Shown here piece after piece: positions 45,925 to 47,853 of a stretch of 47,853 bases of DNA (its first letter is position 1; each line of letters starts with the position of its first letter). Position numbers and translations under genes: made by a program. The DNA lies in contig CAINNF010000019.1 of assembly GCA_903851045.1 (NCBI GenBank), positions 1-47,853 of the forward strand. The letters run 5' to 3'. The stretch comes from Candidatus Adlerbacteria bacterium (GTDB taxonomy: Bacteria > Patescibacteriota > Minisyncoccia > Phycocordibacterales > SBAW01). The notes under the pieces were generated by a model. It had not been told where the DNA came from and made no database searches. It saw only the letters and a program-made list of their open reading frames with translations.

Positions 45925-46865
45925 TTTATAATTTTTTTGAAAGAGTGTGCCCATATGGTCAGCCTGCAGAATAAGCTAGCCGGTAAAAAGGAGGCGATAT
46001 AAATTGTCATTATAACTAAAAGTTTAGATTTGTTAAACCCACAGGCCTTGAGAAGCGACCCTCTTCCTATCTTTTTTTTACCGTCAATTAATTCAAAAAC
46101 TCCCTTCTCTGTATAGTAATATGCTAGTCTTGATTTATTCAACCTTATATAGTCTTTTTCAAATTCATCAAAGTAAACTTCATACAAAAGAGGCATGGTC
46201 TTTGAACGTGAGATTATAGATTTACTTCCAGTGAGCCTCGTGTCATGCTTTGTGTGATAAATTCGTAGGTAGCGTGTACGGACCAACGCGTTACCGTGTT
46301 TTTTTAAAATATTAAACCATAAGATCAGTTCAAGTCCGTTACCTAGTTCTGGGAAAGTAACAAAATTAAATATTTCTTTTGGCATTAGCTGTAGAGTTTC
46401 AATCTTAGGCCACAGCCCTTTAATAGCATCCTCATATGTTATTACTTGTAAGTCATTAAATCTCAAGTCGATATATCTAGCATCAGTGGTCTTTTTGGCA
46501 AAGTACAAAAGTATACTGACATTTTTTTTACTTAACAAAGGAATGTCCTTTTCCATTTGGAATATAGCATTATTCATCAACTCATCATCACTATCAAGAA
46601 AAGTTACATATTTGGCTTTGGCTTTTGAGACTCCAAAATTCCGAGCAGAACCAACACCACCATTCTCTTTGTGAAAATACGAGATGCGAGAATCACTGAG
46701 ATATGTATTTACAACTTCTTGGGTATTGTCTGTCGACCCGTCGTCAACAATAATCAACTCCCAGTTTTTACTACTTTGATCTAAGATTGATTTTATCGCA
46801 CGCTCAATACACCATGCCCGATTGTGTGTTGGTACGATTATGGATATTAAATTATTGCTGTTCAT
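45921..46865 (-). CDS. Family 2 glycosyltransferase
   Basis: ISIIVPTHNRAWCIERAIKSILDQSSKNWELIIVDDGSTDNTQEVV; FLDSDDE. Confidence 0.93.
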   Translation of the reverse strand: MNSNNLISIIVPTHNRAWCIERAIKSILDQSSKNWELIIVDDGSTDNTQEVVNTYLSDSRISYFHKENGGVGSARNFGVSKAKAKYVTFLDSDDELMNNAIFQMEKDIPLLSKKNVSILLYFAKKTTDARYIDLRFNDLQVITYEDAIKGLWPKIETLQLMPKEIFNFVTFPELGNGLELILWFNILKKHGNALVRTRYLRIYHTKHDTRLTGSKSIISRSKTMPLLYEVYFDEFEKDYIRLNKSRLAYYYTEKGVFELIDGKKKIGRGSLLKACGFNKSKLLVIMTIYIASFLPASLFCRLTIWAHSFKKIIK

Positions 46866-47853
46866 ATAAATATTTTAAATCTTTGATATATTTGTTAAGC
46901 GAACGTAAGCCAACACCCCCAAAAGCATTTAAGGAAAGACGTTTCCGTAGTAGGGAGTCAGTAGACAGTTTTTTAATCTTTAATGAAAGATCTAGGAAGT
47001 TTGTAGAATCAAAAAGTATTCCATTCTCATTATTCTTTACAATCTCGTTTAATCCATCTACATTGGATGCAATTATAGGCACTTCCATAGCCTGAGCCTC
47101 TATTCCAGTTAATCCCATAGGTTCCCAGTGAGATGGAACAACAAAGCAGTCTAATAAAGAATAAAACCAAACCATGTTTGAAACATGGCCGAGATATATC
47201 ACCTTGTTTTCAAGTGCGTATTTAGTAATGAGCGCCAACAGCTCTTTCTTTTGTTCACCCTCTCCTGCAATCAAAAACGATATGTTCTCGTTCCTTTGAG
47301 AAAGCAATCTTGCTGCTTCGACAAACTCCCTCCATCCTTTTCGTTCAACCAACCTACCCGCAAAACCAACAATAAAGTTTTCTGAAGAAATTCCTAGCTT
47401 TGTTCTCTCGACGCCTATATGCCAAGAAACATTTTTACTACTAAACGTATTGAGATCTACAAAGTTGTATAACAACGTTATCTTAGACTCGTTCACATGG
47501 GCATATCGCATCAGTGCTTTTTGTACTGACTTGGAAATTGCTATAAAACAATCAACTTTCTTCTGGTTTAAATTAAGAATTAGTCGGTACAACATGCCGT
47601 CTTCAAATATTCCGCCGTGTTCATGTACAATAAGTTTTACGTGTGGAAACCAAATAGTTTTTAAAATGATTCCAAAAACATTAGATCTATAAAGGTGGCA
47701 CTGGATGATATCAATTTTCTCTTTTTGTATTAACTTGCGCAATGCAAAAATAGGGGCAAAAGAATATCTGGACCGGGAATCAAAAATACAAACATTTTTA
47801 TGTTTAATTTCAGTCGTTATGTCTCTTTTACGCAAAGCAAAAAGAAAAATATC
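46852..47853 (-). CDS. Family 4 (GT-B) glycosyltransferase; 5' end may lie beyond the window
   Basis: IDIIQCHLYRSNVFG, IVGFAGRLVERKGWREFVEAARLL, VVPSHWEPMGLTGIEAQAMEVPIIASNVDGLNEIV. Confidence 0.9.
   Translation of the reverse strand, partial: DIFLFALRKRDITTEIKHKNVCIFDSRSRYSFAPIFALRKLIQKEKIDIIQCHLYRSNVFGIILKTIWFPHVKLIVHEHGGIFEDGMLYRLILNLNQKKVDCFIAISKSVQKALMRYAHVNESKITLLYNFVDLNTFSSKNVSWHIGVERTKLGISSENFIVGFAGRLVERKGWREFVEAARLLSQRNENISFLIAGEGEQKKELLALITKYALENKVIYLGHVSNMVWFYSLLDCFVVPSHWEPMGLTGIEAQAMEVPIIASNVDGLNEIVKNNENGILFDSTNFLDLSLKIKKLSTDSLLRKRLSLNAFGGVGLRSLNKYIKDLKYLYEQQ

Noticed and set aside
1-47853. CRISPR arrays, rRNA and tRNA genes
   Set aside because: No regularly spaced repeats, rRNA-like stretches or convincing tRNA T-loop/acceptor combinations were seen; tRNAscan-SE and barrnap would be needed to exclude them.

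Overview
This 47.9 kb window looks like a chromosomal segment of a Patescibacteria/CPR (Parcubacteria-like) bacterium. That lineage guess is inference from gene content. Most of it (about 1-41.7 kb) is GC-rich; about 41.7-47.85 kb is sharply AT-rich and carries surface-glycan genes. Main contents: (1) a partial polysaccharide deacetylase and an S41-type protease with a J-like insert. (2) A minus-strand cluster (12265->2951) of two solute-binding/OmpA fusions, a VWA lipoprotein, an XpaC-like protein, TelA, and a TauA-type ABC importer. The 5' leader of the importer's binding-protein gene contains a near-complete type III hammerhead ribozyme motif. (3) An apparent vitamin B12 scavenging/use locus: a compact cobalamin-riboswitch-like element, a DUF4430 plus alpha/alpha-toroid (transcobalamin-like) protein, a DUF6580/ECF-S-like membrane protein, a second DUF4430 protein, a cob(I)alamin adenosyltransferase, and, 2 kb away, a B12-dependent (class II) ribonucleotide reductase. 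(4) VIT1-like and divergent Nramp-like metal transporters, a PG-binding protein, an RGG/zinc-ribbon protein and an ABC-F ATPase. (5) An accessory region (26.5-40 kb) with a damaged transposase, many single-gene promoter/terminator cassettes of unknown function, a zinc-finger-ParB-like protein, and a phosphoribosyltransferase split by an in-frame stop. (6) An ArsR-like regulator and a hicBA toxin-antitoxin pair bounded by three copies of a 30-bp palindrome. (7) A LamG protein with a mid-gene composition break, then glycan biosynthesis genes. No searches or folding could be run; family calls are by eye.
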